NCBI GenBank assembly: GCA_029061255.1
Contig: JAIDSL010000141.1
Coordinates: 1-54,532, forward strand
Reading direction: 5' to 3'
Source of the DNA: Muribaculaceae bacterium
GTDB taxonomy: Bacteria; Bacteroidota; Bacteroidia; Bacteroidales; Muribaculaceae
DNA: 54,532 bases
Position numbers and translations under genes: made by a program. The first letter of the stretch is position 1, and the number at the start of each line of letters is the position of its first letter. This document shows positions 1 through 9,438 of the stretch, one piece after another. The notes under the pieces are model-generated. The model saw nothing but the letters and a program-made list of their open reading frames with translations. It was not told the DNA's origin and did not search any database.

Positions 1-41
1 TACTTATACCTATTAAACAATCCGCACCCCCAAAGGTTTAA
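1..41 (+). other. 3' end of a possible small ORF related to the one at 3933
   Basis: Read from the window edge in the frame that ends at the TAA at 39-41, the sequence gives LLIPIKQSAPPKV. The small ORF at 3933-4010 contains LLIPI followed by Q, PP and KV in the same order. The first 13 bases (tacttatacctat) are identical to 3951-3963. The start codon and any upstream structure lie outside the window. Whether this is translated is inference from the match between the two copies. Confidence 0.3.
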
Positions 42-101
42 AATAAGTGTATTTTTTACAATTTTTAATATTCGTCTATCGTTAAATTTCTAAAGGCTTT
101 T

Positions 102-151
102 TCCATGATTTATCATGATAAATCAAGATGTATCATGACAAATCATGTGGT
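102..151. repeat. Five 10-bp phased repeats, core ATCAWGATAA
   Basis: Units start at 102, 112, 122, 132 and 142. The clearest are ATCATGATAA, ATCAAGATGT and ATCATGACAA. The spacing is exactly one helical turn. The array ends 29 bp before the gluQ start, and a second set lies at 6190-6229. It could be a tandem binding site for a regulator, but no function is shown. Confidence 0.6.
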
Positions 152-180
152 TATCTCTTATTAATTAAATATTTAATATT

Positions 181-1092
181 TTGAAAGAAATAGTTGGCCG
201 TTTCGCCCCATCCCCATCGGGCAGGATGCATCTCGGTAATATATATACTGCCCTCCTTTCATGGCTTTCCGTGAAGTCGCGAGGTGGCAAATGGATCCTT
301 CGTATTGAAGATCTTGATCCGCAACGCTCGAAAATGGAGTATGCCCGGCAAATCGAAGATGATCTCCATTGGCTTGGTCTTGAATGGGACGAGGGGGGCA
401 TTGATGGAATCGGCTCTAATGGTCCTTATCTACAGAGTCAGCGTCATAATCTATATGAAGAGGCGTTGGCCAAGCTGAAAGCAAGCGGACTATGCTATCC
501 CTGCACCTGCACAAGAGCTGACATTCTCGCCACTCAGGCTCCGCATGAGTCGGATGGGAGAGTGGTGTATAAAGGGACATGCCGCCCTTCGATGTTGCCA
601 TCTCCATATATAGAAAGGCCAAAAGCAGCAGTGCGTATCTATGTCCCTGACGAAGAAATCACTTTTACCGACCGAATAAAAGGAACGCAGACTGTCAACC
701 TTGCCCTCCATTGTGGAGATTTCATCGTAAGAAGAGGCGATGGTGCCTGGTCATATCAATTGGCAGTGGTGGTCGACGATGCCTTGATGGGTGTGACGGA
801 AGTGATGCGTGGCGACGATCTCCTTCTCTCTGCAGCCCAGCAGATATATCTATATCGCCTTCTCGGCTATACTCCACCTGAATTTGCCCATGTCCCTCTC
901 GTCTGCAACGAGGCGGGAATTCGCCTCTCCAAGCGCGACAAATCTCTCTCCATGGAATACCTGCGAGCCAATCACACCCCGGAGGATGTCCTCGGAATGG
1001 CTGCCCATCGCGCCGCCTTAATTCCAACCCTGCACCCCGTTTCTCTTTCAGAACTAATCAACAATGAAAAAATTATGCATTACGAATTATGA
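181..1092 (+). CDS. gluQ: Glutamyl-Q tRNA(Asp) synthetase
   Basis: This class I synthetase-like enzyme lacks an anticodon-binding domain. The family activates glutamate and attaches it to the queuosine base at the wobble position of tRNA(Asp). The sequence shows the N-terminal GRFAPSPSG block, a HIGH-type motif HLGN (residues 17-20), the zinc-site pattern C108-x-C110, Y130 and C134, and a KMSKS-like LSKRDKS at 249-255. At 303 residues it has the family's usual length. The start must precede FAPSPSG and no ATG is available there, so TTG at 181 is chosen. The last codons (IMHYEL and stop) are written by a heptamer array that continues toward valS, so the natural C-terminus has probably been replaced by repeat sequence. 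valS follows 54 bp downstream with its own promoter-like site. Confidence 0.93.
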   Translation: MKEIVGRFAPSPSGRMHLGNIYTALLSWLSVKSRGGKWILRIEDLDPQRSKMEYARQIEDDLHWLGLEWDEGGIDGIGSNGPYLQSQRHNLYEEALAKLKASGLCYPCTCTRADILATQAPHESDGRVVYKGTCRPSMLPSPYIERPKAAVRIYVPDEEITFTDRIKGTQTVNLALHCGDFIVRRGDGAWSYQLAVVVDDALMGVTEVMRGDDLLLSAAQQIYLYRLLGYTPPEFAHVPLVCNEAGIRLSKRDKSLSMEYLRANHTPEDVLGMAAHRAALIPTLHPVSLSELINNEKIMHYEL

Positions 1093-1103
1093 ATTATGCA
1101 TTA
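1071..1103 (+). repeat. Heptamer array (A/C)ATTATG, copy 1
   Basis: Four heptamers (AATTATG, CATTACG, AATTATG, AATTATG) plus CATTA. It spans the gluQ stop codon and sits just before the valS promoter-like box, oriented with valS. Confidence 0.85.
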
Positions 1104-1110
1104 ATTTTAC

Positions 1111-1118
1111 TAATTTTG
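1111..1118 (+). promoter_or_regulatory. Bacteroidetes -7 box for valS
   Basis: TAATTTTG matches TAnnTTTG and lies 28 bp before the valS ATG. There is no good TTTG at -33; TTAT occupies that position. The same bases, from the end of the heptamer array through the box, recur upstream of fabD on the other strand. Confidence 0.5.
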
Positions 1119-1146
1119 CACTATAAAAGCATAATAAGTTAAATAT

Positions 1147-3780
1147 ATGAGTGAATTAGCTACCAAATACAACCCGCATGAGGTTGAAGACAAATGGTAC
1201 GAGTATTGGGAACGCCACAAGATGTTTCATTCCACGCCCGATGAGCGCGAACCTTATTGTATTGTGATTCCCCCACCAAATGTGACCGGTGTGTTGCATA
1301 TGGGTCATATGCTCAATAATACGATTCAGGATATCCTGATCCGTCGTGCCCGCATGATGGGAAAGAACGCTCTTTGGGTTCCCGGCACTGACCATGCTGC
1401 AATAGCAACTGAGACCAAAGTGATCCAAAAGCTTGCAGAGCAGGGCATCAAGAAGACAGACCTTACCCGTGAGCAATTTTTGGAGCATGCATGGGATTGG
1501 ACCCACACTCATGGTGGCATAATTCTTCAGCAGCTTCGCAAGCTGGGTGCTTCATGCGACTGGGACCGCACCGCTTTCACTATGGATGAACTCCGCTCAA
1601 AGAGCGTGACCAAGGTTTTCTGCGATCTTTATGACAAAGGTCTGATTTATCGTGGACTCCGAATGGTCAACTGGGATCCAAAGAATCGCACAGCAATCTC
1701 AGACGATGAGGTTAACTTCGTTCAGGAGCACTCGAAGCTCTATTATCTCCGCTATTATGTGGCTGATGATCCGGAAGGACGCTACGCTGTAGTGGCTACC
1801 ACACGCCCGGAGACTATCATGGGCGACACTGCAATGTGTATCAATCCTAAAGACCCGAAAAATGAGTGGTTGAAAGGAAAGAAAGTGATTGTCCCTCTTG
1901 TAGGTCGTGAGATACCTGTGATCGAAGACCGATATGTGGAAATCGATTTCGGTACCGGTTGCTTGAAAGTGACTCCGGCTCATGACAAGAACGACTATAT
2001 GCTTGGCAAGACCCACAATCTTGAGACAATCGACATCTTCAATGAAGATGCCACCCTTAATGAGCATGGCGGCAAATATGCCGGTATGGATCGTTTCGAG
2101 GTTCGCAAGCAGATTGCAAAGGATCTTGAGGAGGCAGGATTGATGGAGAAAGTTGAAGACTACACTAACAATGTAGGCTACAGCGAGCGCACGAAAGTAG
2201 CCATCGAGCCCCGTCTTTCACTCCAGTGGTTTATCAATATGCGCCACTTCGCTGAGATATCGCTTGCTCCCGTGATGGAAGATTACATCAAGTTTGTCCC
2301 GGAGAAATACAAGACTACCTATCGCCTCTGGCTCGAAAATATACAGGACTGGTGTATCAGCCGGCAGCTTTGGTGGGGACATCGTATTCCTGCTTACTAT
2401 TATGATGTCAATGGCGAAACCCGCATTGCAGTAGGAGAGACCAAGGAGCAAGCTCTCGAGAAAGCCCGCAAGGAGAGTGGTCTTGATCTTAAGCTCAATG
2501 ATCTTGTGCAGGATGAAGGTGCTCTCGACACTTGGTTCAGCTCATGGCTCTGGCCTATCACTCTCTTCAATGGCATTCTTGATCCGAATAATGAGGAGTT
2601 GAAGTATTATTATCCGACTGCCACTCTCGTCACGGGCCCGGACATCATCTTCTTCTGGGTTGCCCGCATGATTATGGCAGGATATGAATATGTAGGCGAC
2701 AAGCCGTTCAGCAATGTATATTTCACAGGTATCGTGCGCGATAAGATCGGACGCAAGATGAGTAAGTCGCTCGGAAACTCCCCCGATCCCCTTGAGCTTA
2801 TCGATAAGTTTGGAGCCGACGGTGTGCGTATGGGCTTAATGCTTTCTGCCCCTGCCGGCAACGACATTATGTATGACGACGCCCTTGTGGAGCAGGGACG
2901 TAACTTCGCCAACAAGATTTGGAATGCATTCCGCCTCATACAAGGCTGGAATGTAGATGAGAATATTCCGCAGCCCGAAAGCTCGAAGATTGCCGTAGAC
3001 TGGTTCCGTTCGCAGCTTCACAAGACTATGATTGAGGTTGAGGATCTTATGGGCAAGTTCCGTATTTCAGAAGCCCTTATGGCTGTCTACAAGCTTTTCT
3101 GGGATGAATTCTCAAGCTGGTATCTTGAAGTGATCAAGCCTGCCTATGGTTCTCCGATTGATGGCAAGACTTATGCAGAGACCATGAAATTCTTTGAGAT
3201 GCTTCTTCAGCTTCTGCATCCCTTCATGCCCTTCATCACAGAAGAACTTTGGCAACATCTCGCAGAGCGCAAGGATGGCGACAGCATCATGAATACCACT
3301 CTTCCGGCTCCGGGCGAAGTGGACGAAGAGCTGCTTGCCAAATTTGAGACTTTGAAAGAGATTATCACCGGTCTGCGTGCTATCCGTAAGCAACGTCAGA
3401 TTGCCAATAAGGAAGAGATTTCTGTTGAGGTCAAAGGTCAGCACGATGGTGCGCTTGATTCAGTCCTCCTCAAGATGGGCAATGTAAAAGACATCAAGCC
3501 TATCGATGAGAAGGGAGCCACATCCGTAGCTTTCTTAGTCGGTCCGGTTGAATACAGCGTACCACTCGCCGACAAGATCAACGTGGAGGAAGAGCTCGCC
3601 AAGCTTGAGAAGGAATTGAAGCGCTACGAAGGCTTCCTTGCCGGAGTAGAGAAAAAGCTCTCCAATGAGCGCTTCGTAGCCAACGCCCCCGAGCAGGTCA
3701 TCGCCCTCGAGCGCAAAAAGCAAAGCGACGCCACCGAAAAAATCGCCGCCATCAAAGCCTCCATCGCCGCCCTCAAATAA
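1147..3780 (+). CDS. valS: Valyl-tRNA synthetase
   Basis: This essential cytoplasmic class I aminoacyl-tRNA synthetase charges tRNA(Val) and edits misactivated threonine. The 877-residue product is complete. It has the N-terminal [13 protein letters not shown] block, [13 protein letters not shown] with the HIGH motif HMGH at 51-54, an editing (CP1) domain with ATTRPET near residue 220, and [12 protein letters not shown] with KMSKS at 537-541. A C-terminal Lys/Glu-rich coiled coil (roughly 810-877) is typical of bacterial ValRS. The gene ends 24 bp before a strong GC hairpin with a T-run. It faces asd convergently. Identification is certain from motif order and length. Confidence 0.98.
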   Translation: MSELATKYNPHEVEDKWYEYWERHKMFHSTPDEREPYCIVIPPPNVTGVLHMGHMLNNTIQDILIRRARMMGKNALWVPGTDHAAIATETKVIQKLAEQGIKKTDLTREQFLEHAWDWTHTHGGIILQQLRKLGASCDWDRTAFTMDELRSKSVTKVFCDLYDKGLIYRGLRMVNWDPKNRTAISDDEVNFVQEHSKLYYLRYYVADDPEGRYAVVATTRPETIMGDTAMCINPKDPKNEWLKGKKVIVPLVGREIPVIEDRYVEIDFGTGCLKVTPAHDKNDYMLGKTHNLETIDIFNEDATLNEHGGKYAGMDRFEVRKQIAKDLEEAGLMEKVEDYTNNVGYSERTKVAIEPRLSLQWFINMRHFAEISLAPVMEDYIKFVPEKYKTTYRLWLENIQDWCISRQLWWGHRIPAYYYDVNGETRIAVGETKEQALEKARKESGLDLKLNDLVQDEGALDTWFSSWLWPITLFNGILDPNNEELKYYYPTATLVTGPDIIFFWVARMIMAGYEYVGDKPFSNVYFTGIVRDKIGRKMSKSLGNSPDPLELIDKFGADGVRMGLMLSAPAGNDIMYDDALVEQGRNFANKIWNAFRLIQGWNVDENIPQPESSKIAVDWFRSQLHKTMIEVEDLMGKFRISEALMAVYKLFWDEFSSWYLEVIKPAYGSPIDGKTYAETMKFFEMLLQLLHPFMPFITEELWQHLAERKDGDSIMNTTLPAPGEVDEELLAKFETLKEIITGLRAIRKQRQIANKEEISVEVKGQHDGALDSVLLKMGNVKDIKPIDEKGATSVAFLVGPVEYSVPLADKINVEEELAKLEKELKRYEGFLAGVEKKLSNERFVANAPEQVIALERKKQSDATEKIAAIKASIAALK

Positions 3781-3804
3781 GTCAGCTTACTAAGATATCT
3801 GAGT

Positions 3805-3834
3805 AAGGACGCACGAACCGTGCGTCCTTTTTTT
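3805..3834 (+). terminator. Rho-independent terminator of valS
   Basis: AAGGACGCACG and CGTGCGTCCTT form an 11-bp perfect stem with a 3-nt loop, followed by a T-run. The stem core (GGACGCACG/CGTGCGTCC) is shared with hairpins at 6253 and 9291. Confidence 0.9.
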
Positions 3835-3842
3835 CATTGCAT

Positions 3843-4004
3843 TATTATGGAATATAAAAAAGAAACGGCAGCCATTTTCACAAACGGCTGCCGCTAAGTG
3901 CTTTCCATAATACATTTTACTAACCTAACATCATGAAACTAATTTCTTTACTTATACCTATACAACAACGGCAACCGCCCGAAAGTTCATCGAAGGTTGC
4001 CGTT
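3843..4004 (+). ncRNA. Structured intergenic element with two GC hairpins
   Basis: TATTATGGAA (3843-3852) pairs with TTCCATAATA (3903-3912). This encloses a hairpin with stem CGGCAGCC (3866-3873) and GGCTGCCG (3886-3893). A second hairpin has stem AACGGCAACC (3967-3976) and GGTTGCCGTT (3995-4004). The two inner stems are near copies of each other. The element lies in the convergent valS/asd gap and contains the small ORF at 3933. I cannot match it to a named RNA family. Strand and transcription are inferred. Confidence 0.4.
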
Positions 4005-4010
4005 ATATGA
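3933..4010 (+). CDS. Possible 25-residue small ORF or leader peptide
   Basis: The ORF has ATG at 3933 and TGA at 4008. It begins MKLISLLIPIQQ, continues with a PP pair and ends KVAVI. Its second half is encoded by the hairpin at 3967-4004. A related reading (LLIPI, Q, PP, KV) sits at 1-41. No gene follows on this strand, so a classic attenuation role is unlikely here. It could instead be a free-standing small protein or simply part of a repeated RNA element. There is no clear ribosome-binding site, but these are weak in Bacteroidales. Confidence 0.3.
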   Translation: MKLISLLIPIQQRQPPESSSKVAVI

Positions 4011-4039
4011 AGTTTTAATATATTTTAAAAATATATACC

Positions 4040-5068
4040 CTATTTGTTAAAATCTTTAAACGAAGGGTCATTCTTCAGCAGCCACTGTGCAATCTGCACG
4101 GCATTAAGCGCTGCCCCTTTCTTGATCTGATCACCTACAACCCAGAATGTCAAGCCATTAGGGTTAGCAATGTCTTTCCTGAGGCGCCCTACATAGACCG
4201 GATCATGATCTGCCACGAAGAGGGGCATAGGATATTCCTTATTTGCAGGATTGTCGACCACAACGAGTCCCTCTGCATTTTCAAATGCCTTGCGAACCTC
4301 CGAAATCTCAAGCGGCTCCTCAGTCTCTACCCAAATAGCCTCACTATGAGCACGGAGCACAGGAACGCGAACGCAAGTTGCACTTACAGCTATGTCGTCG
4401 CTATGCATAATCTTGCGAGTCTCGTTATACATCTTCATCTCTTCCTTAGTGTAGTCATTATCAAGGAAAACGTCTACATGCGGAATAAGATTGAATGCAA
4501 GTTGATATGCAAACTTCTCAACAGTCGGTTCCTTACCATCAGCAAGCTCCTTATATTGGTTTTCAAGCTCAGCCATAGCTGTTGCGCCTGCTCCGCTTGC
4601 GGCCTGATAAGTAGCCACATGCACCTTCTTGATCTTAGAAAGATCATTGATCGGCTTCAGTGCCACCACCATCTGGATTGTTGTGCAGTTGGGATTGCCG
4701 ATCACATTGCGTGGACGGTCAAGGGCATCGGCACCATTCACCTCCGGCACTACCAATGGCACATCCTTGTCCATACGGAATGCCGATGAATTGTCGATCA
4801 TCAGGGTGCCATGTTTGGTGATCACCTTCTCATACTCCTTAGAAGTGCCCGCACCTGCAGAAGTGAATGCAATGTCAACTCCGCTGAAGTCTGATTCAGG
4901 TGTAAGTTCCTCAATCACATATTTCTTTCCACGAAACTCCATTTCGCTTCCGGCACTTCTCTTTGAGCCGAAAAGACGAAGATTGTCGATAGGAAAATTT
5001 TGCTCGTCAAGCACACGCAGAAACTCATGCCCTACTGCGCCGCTCGCGCCTACTATCGCTATATTCAT
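4040..5068 (-). CDS. asd: Aspartate-semialdehyde dehydrogenase
   Basis: The enzyme reduces aspartyl-4-phosphate to aspartate-4-semialdehyde with NADPH. This is the branch step to lysine/diaminopimelate, threonine and methionine. The 342-residue protein has the N-terminal dinucleotide motif [24 protein letters not shown], the catalytic cysteine in GNPNCTT (C128) and a catalytic histidine at H241 (LRAHSEAIW). Length is normal. The gene lies 78 bp downstream of fabD on the same strand and may be read through from it, although a heptamer array separates the two. The pathways are unrelated, so any operon is probably one of convenience. Confidence 0.97.
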   Translation of the reverse strand: MNIAIVGASGAVGHEFLRVLDEQNFPIDNLRLFGSKRSAGSEMEFRGKKYVIEELTPESDFSGVDIAFTSAGAGTSKEYEKVITKHGTLMIDNSSAFRMDKDVPLVVPEVNGADALDRPRNVIGNPNCTTIQMVVALKPINDLSKIKKVHVATYQAASGAGATAMAELENQYKELADGKEPTVEKFAYQLAFNLIPHVDVFLDNDYTKEEMKMYNETRKIMHSDDIAVSATCVRVPVLRAHSEAIWVETEEPLEISEVRKAFENAEGLVVVDNPANKEYPMPLFVADHDPVYVGRLRKDIANPNGLTFWVVGDQIKKGAALNAVQIAQWLLKNDPSFKDFNK

Positions 5069-5116
5069 TATCTATTCATTTATTAAATGCATAAGTATTA
5101 AATGCAAAAGCAGTGT

Positions 5117-5149
5117 AATTATGCATTATGAATTATGCATTATGCATTA
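5117..5149 (+). repeat. Heptamer array (A/C)ATTATG, copy 2
   Basis: Four heptamers alternate AATTATG and CATTATG, followed by CATTA. The fabD stop codon (5147-5149) lies inside the array. This is the only copy not oriented with the gene immediately downstream. Confidence 0.85.
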
Positions 5150-6025
5150 AGACAAGCCGCTTGTAGCAACAGTCTTATTGATTTTCTTCACAAGACCCTG
5201 AAGCACATTGCCTGGCCCGAGCTCGATGAATTCATCAGCACCGTCAGCTATCATAGCCTCTACATCCTGAGTCCAACGAACGGCACCTGTAAGCTGCTTG
5301 ATGAGGTTAGCCTTGATTTCTTCCGGGTCAGTGTGGGGCTTGCCATCCACATTCTGATATACCGGACATTTCGGAGTCTCAAACTTTGCAGCTTCGATGG
5401 CTTCAGTAAGTTCTTCCTGTGCAGGTTGCATGAGAGGGGAGTGGAATGCACCGCCTACCTTGAGCTTAAGTGCACGCTTTGCTCCTGCTGCAAGAAGTTG
5501 CTCGCAAGCTTTGTCTATGCCCTCAATTGATCCGGAAATCACTACTTGTCCGGGGCAGTTATAGTTGGCGGGAACCACTACCTCTTCGATTCCTTCGCAT
5601 ATCTCCTCTATCTTTGCATCCGGGAGTGCAAGAACGGCAGCCATTGTGGAGGGCTGCTTTTCGCAAGCTTTCTGCATGGCATGTGCACGCTTGCTGACGA
5701 GCTTAAGGCCCTCTTCGAAGCTGAGTGCTCCTGATGCTACAAGTGCAGAAAACTCTCCAAGGCTGTGTCCTGCTACCATATCGGGCTGGAATTCATCGCC
5801 AAGGCTCTTGGCAAGAGCCACGCTATGAAGGAAAATTGCCGGCTGAGTCACCTTTGTCTGGCGAAGATCTTCTTCTGTGCCTTCAAACATCAGGTCTGTG
5901 ATACGGAAGCCGAGGATCTCATTTGCTTTTTCAAACATCTCGCGGATTTCCGCATTGTTCTCGTAGAGGTCCTTGCCCATTCCTACGAATTGGGCACCCT
6001 GGCCCGGAAATACATATGCTTTCAT
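5147..6025 (-). CDS. fabD: Malonyl-CoA:ACP transacylase
   Basis: The enzyme transfers malonyl from CoA to acyl carrier protein to start fatty acid elongation in the cytosol. The sequence shows the N-terminal VFPGQGAQFVGMGKDLY, the nucleophile elbow GHSLGEFSAL with S88, the catalytic histidine H195 in GAFHSPLM, and the C-terminal ELGPGNVLQGLVKK block. At 292 residues it has the standard length. The start at 6025 places the GQGAQ motif at the usual position. A -7 box lies at 6101-6108. The stop codon is formed by heptamer repeat sequence. Confidence 0.97.
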   Translation of the reverse strand: MKAYVFPGQGAQFVGMGKDLYENNAEIREMFEKANEILGFRITDLMFEGTEEDLRQTKVTQPAIFLHSVALAKSLGDEFQPDMVAGHSLGEFSALVASGALSFEEGLKLVSKRAHAMQKACEKQPSTMAAVLALPDAKIEEICEGIEEVVVPANYNCPGQVVISGSIEGIDKACEQLLAAGAKRALKLKVGGAFHSPLMQPAQEELTEAIEAAKFETPKCPVYQNVDGKPHTDPEEIKANLIKQLTGAVRWTQDVEAMIADGADEFIELGPGNVLQGLVKKINKTVATSGLS

Positions 6026-6100
6026 GTGATTTTCTTAAGTTTTTACCTAAAATTATTTACCTAAATTTACCCTGAAAGCTTCTAACGCGCTTTCAGACTG

Positions 6101-6108
6101 CAAAATTA
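6101..6108 (-). promoter_or_regulatory. Bacteroidetes -7 box for fabD
   Basis: On the minus strand this reads TAATTTTG. It is directly preceded by the heptamer array at 6116-6148, with the same array-to-box junction as at valS. A consensus -33 TTTG is absent. Confidence 0.5.
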
Positions 6109-6115
6109 GTAAAAT

Positions 6116-6148
6116 TAATGCATAATTCATAATGCAGAATGCATAATT
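6116..6148 (-). repeat. Heptamer array (A/C)ATTATG, copy 3
   Basis: On the minus strand: AATTATG, CATTCTG, CATTATG, AATTATG, CATTA. It lies immediately upstream of the fabD -7 box and is oriented with fabD. Confidence 0.85.
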
Positions 6149-6189
6149 TTGTGCTTCACCAATATATTTATCCTTATTTATTCTGATAT

Positions 6190-6229
6190 ATCAAGCCAAA
6201 TCATGATAAATCAAGATAAATCATGAGAT
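6190..6229. repeat. Four 10-bp phased repeats, core ATCAWGATAA
   Basis: Units start at 6190, 6200, 6210 and 6220: ATCAAGCCAA, ATCATGATAA, ATCAAGATAA, ATCATGAGAT. Sixteen bases at 6201-6216 are identical to 113-128. Confidence 0.6.
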
Positions 6230-6252
6230 AAAAAGGTTCATCCTCAGGGTAG

Positions 6253-6273
6253 GGACGCACGGCTCGTGCGTCC
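6253..6273. repeat. GC hairpin, second copy of the GGACGCACG stem
   Basis: GGACGCACG and CGTGCGTCC flank a 3-nt loop. No T-run follows on either strand, so it is a poor terminator although it sits just past the helicase stop. It may act as an mRNA end protector or simply be a dispersed repeat. Confidence 0.6.
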
Positions 6274-6277
6274 AATT

Positions 6278-7699
6278 TTAGTCACTGTTCCTGACCCCTA
6301 AGAGAAATACTTTCTCCGTGGCGCGAGTCAATGCCGTATATAGCCATCGATAAAAGTCAATACCCATGGATTCAGCCGGAATACCTCCCATATCTATATA
6401 GACATGTTTCCATTGTCCTCCTTGAGCCTTATGGCAAGTGACACAATATGCATACTTCGCTTGCAACGCATTATAATATGGATTCTCCATCGCCGCCATT
6501 ATCTTTTCTGTTGGCCCTACGCCCTCCTCTTCATTTATGACGTGCTGGAAAAATTGCTCCATCTCTACCCTCGGAATTGCAGGGCCATCTGTCATCAGGG
6601 ATCTCAACATTATCTTGGCGCTCATCTCTTGCCCATCCGCAAGCGACAATTCAACATCGACAAACCATCTGCCATACATCTTTTCAGGCTTCCCTACCCA
6701 TTTCACTGTCACTGTCTCACCATTGGCAAGAAATGTCTTCATCTTGTTTTGGCGTCCCCAGTAATAATCGTTTTTTGCTATGACAAGCCTGTCGCCCTGC
6801 TGCAACGGCTCTTCTGCATACATCACCATATTTCGGATAGCCTGATTGAAACGGTTTGCCCTTCCATTGCTTCTTGTCACAATCAATGTTTCTTCTGGTC
6901 CTACCGTGCTCCATGAGCTGCTGAGCTCATCGGCGAGGTCGATGCTGCTTACCGGGCGGATATCAGAAAACCCGTCAAGGCTAAGGGGAAGTTGTCCCTC
7001 GAGGAAGTCTGTCGTTTCCCCATGCTGAAGCCTGTAAAGAATCTGACGTACTATTGTGGCATTGTAGAGGATGCCGCTTTCAGCTGCTTGGCGTACCGGC
7101 ACATCAAGTGTCGCTGAAAATGGAGCGAGTCCGAGCTGCTTAAGTCGGTCAAGGTTCATCGCCGGGGAATCGCTTTGTCCTACAGGTGGCAACTGGGCGG
7201 TGTCGCCTACGAGTATCATCTTGCATCCTTGTCCGGAATATACGTATCTGATCAGGTCGCGAAGCAAGCTGCCTCGGCTGCTGTCGGTGATGAGCGATGC
7301 CTCATCCACTATGAAGACAGTGTTTTGGTCGCGGTTGGCACTAAGTTTTATCGTAGTGCCTGTGTTTGTAGTCTCCATATGATAGATACGCCGATGGATG
7401 GTGGAAGCCGGTTTCTGCGACATCCCTCCTGCCACTTTGGCAGCCCTGCCGGTGGGAGCAAGTACCACGCTTTTTATCCTGGAGTGGGAGAGTGCTTTGA
7501 TCAGGGCCGCTATCACGCTTGTCTTGCCGGTGCCGGCATACCCGTTCAGTACAAATACATCGCGCCACATGCCTGCCACGACATATTCAGCCATCTTATA
7601 GATGGCCAAAGCCTGTCCTTCAAGCGGACTGAACGGCAGAGCGGCAAGTGCCATCTCCGCCAGCTGACTCCCTGTCAGCAAAGCCGAATTCCCTTCCAT
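6278..7699 (-). CDS. RecD-like SF1 ATP-dependent DNA helicase
   Basis: This 473-residue P-loop helicase has a RecD/Dda-like layout. Walker A GYAGTGKT lies at 53-60, followed by the APTGRAAKVA motif and a Walker B VDEAS near 131-135. GDTAQLPPVGQ forms motif III, and the C-terminal block CVTCHKAQGGQWKHVYID resembles the UvrD-C2 motif V/VI region. The N-terminal RecD extension is short, so this is a small stand-alone enzyme and not the RecBCD subunit. Related single-gene helicases are common in Bacteroidetes and probably act in repair or replication restart. That role is family inference. It is followed by a GC hairpin without a T-run. Confidence 0.88.
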   Translation of the reverse strand: MEGNSALLTGSQLAEMALAALPFSPLEGQALAIYKMAEYVVAGMWRDVFVLNGYAGTGKTSVIAALIKALSHSRIKSVVLAPTGRAAKVAGGMSQKPASTIHRRIYHMETTNTGTTIKLSANRDQNTVFIVDEASLITDSSRGSLLRDLIRYVYSGQGCKMILVGDTAQLPPVGQSDSPAMNLDRLKQLGLAPFSATLDVPVRQAAESGILYNATIVRQILYRLQHGETTDFLEGQLPLSLDGFSDIRPVSSIDLADELSSSWSTVGPEETLIVTRSNGRANRFNQAIRNMVMYAEEPLQQGDRLVIAKNDYYWGRQNKMKTFLANGETVTVKWVGKPEKMYGRWFVDVELSLADGQEMSAKIMLRSLMTDGPAIPRVEMEQFFQHVINEEEGVGPTEKIMAAMENPYYNALQAKYAYCVTCHKAQGGQWKHVYIDMGGIPAESMGIDFYRWLYTALTRATEKVFLLGVRNSD

Positions 7700-7710
7700 A
7701 TCTTATTAAC

Positions 7711-7749
7711 AATTCATAATTCATAATTCATAATGCAAAATGCATAATT
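7711..7749 (-). repeat. Heptamer array (A/C)ATTATG, copy 4
   Basis: Five heptamers plus AATT read on the minus strand. It lies 11 bp upstream of the helicase start and is oriented with that gene. Confidence 0.85.
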
Positions 7750-7818
7750 CCATACTGATACTTTTCGATCGCTGTCATGAGTTCGCGAGTTGTCTGTAAA
7801 TGAACTGACACGACTATT

Positions 7819-7850
7819 AATTATGAATTATGCATTATGAATTATGAATT
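7819..7850 (+). repeat. Heptamer array (A/C)ATTATG, copy 5
   Basis: AATTATG, AATTATG, CATTATG, AATTATG, AATT. It lies upstream of the eno promoter and is oriented with eno. With copy 4 it brackets a gap of 69 bp between divergent genes. Confidence 0.85.
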
Positions 7851-7871
7851 AAAAAAAATTAACCCAAAATC

Positions 7872-7903
7872 TTTCATTATGTCAGAAAAAATCACTACCT
7901 TTG
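7872..7903 (+). promoter_or_regulatory. Promoter of eno
   Basis: A -33-like TTTC (7872-7875) and a -7 TACCTTTG (7896-7903) are separated by 20 bp, close to the Bacteroidetes consensus. It predicts a 5' leader of about 50 nt. Confidence 0.75.
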
Positions 7904-7947
7904 CCGATTGAAAGGAAAAAACAAAGTATAACCCTTATATAATTTAA

Positions 7948-9264
<1,317 letters not shown>

Positions 9265-9290
9265 TCCAAAGGATTACAATAATCAAGTAG

Positions 9291-9318
9291 GGACGCACGG
9301 CTCGTGCGTCCTTTTTTT
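9291..9318 (+). terminator. Rho-independent terminator of eno
   Basis: The stem is GGACGCACG/CGTGCGTCC with a 3-nt loop and seven T residues, 27 bp after the eno stop. The stem is identical to the hairpin at 6253 and nearly identical to the valS terminator. Confidence 0.92.
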
Positions 9319-9391
9319 ATTGATTTTAAACATCTTTATAAAAAAATTGTTAATAATTCTGTAAAAACTTAATTTTTTCAAAGTGCCATTC

Positions 9392-9424
9392 AATTATGAA
9401 TTGCGCATTATGAATTATGCATTA
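9392..9424 (+). repeat. Heptamer array (A/C)ATTATG, copy 6
   Basis: AATTATG, AATTGCG, CATTATG, AATTATG, CATTA. It ends 14 bp before the transporter ATG and is oriented with it. Confidence 0.85.
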
Positions 9425-9438
9425 AATAAATAATAAAG

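Noticed and set aside
102-151. 10-bp repeats as plasmid-type iterons marking an origin
   Set aside because: There is no replication initiator gene and the setting is clearly chromosomal.
4629-5150. 173-codon plus-strand reading opposite asd
   Set aside because: It is the complement of a certain gene (asd), and its end is made of heptamer repeats.
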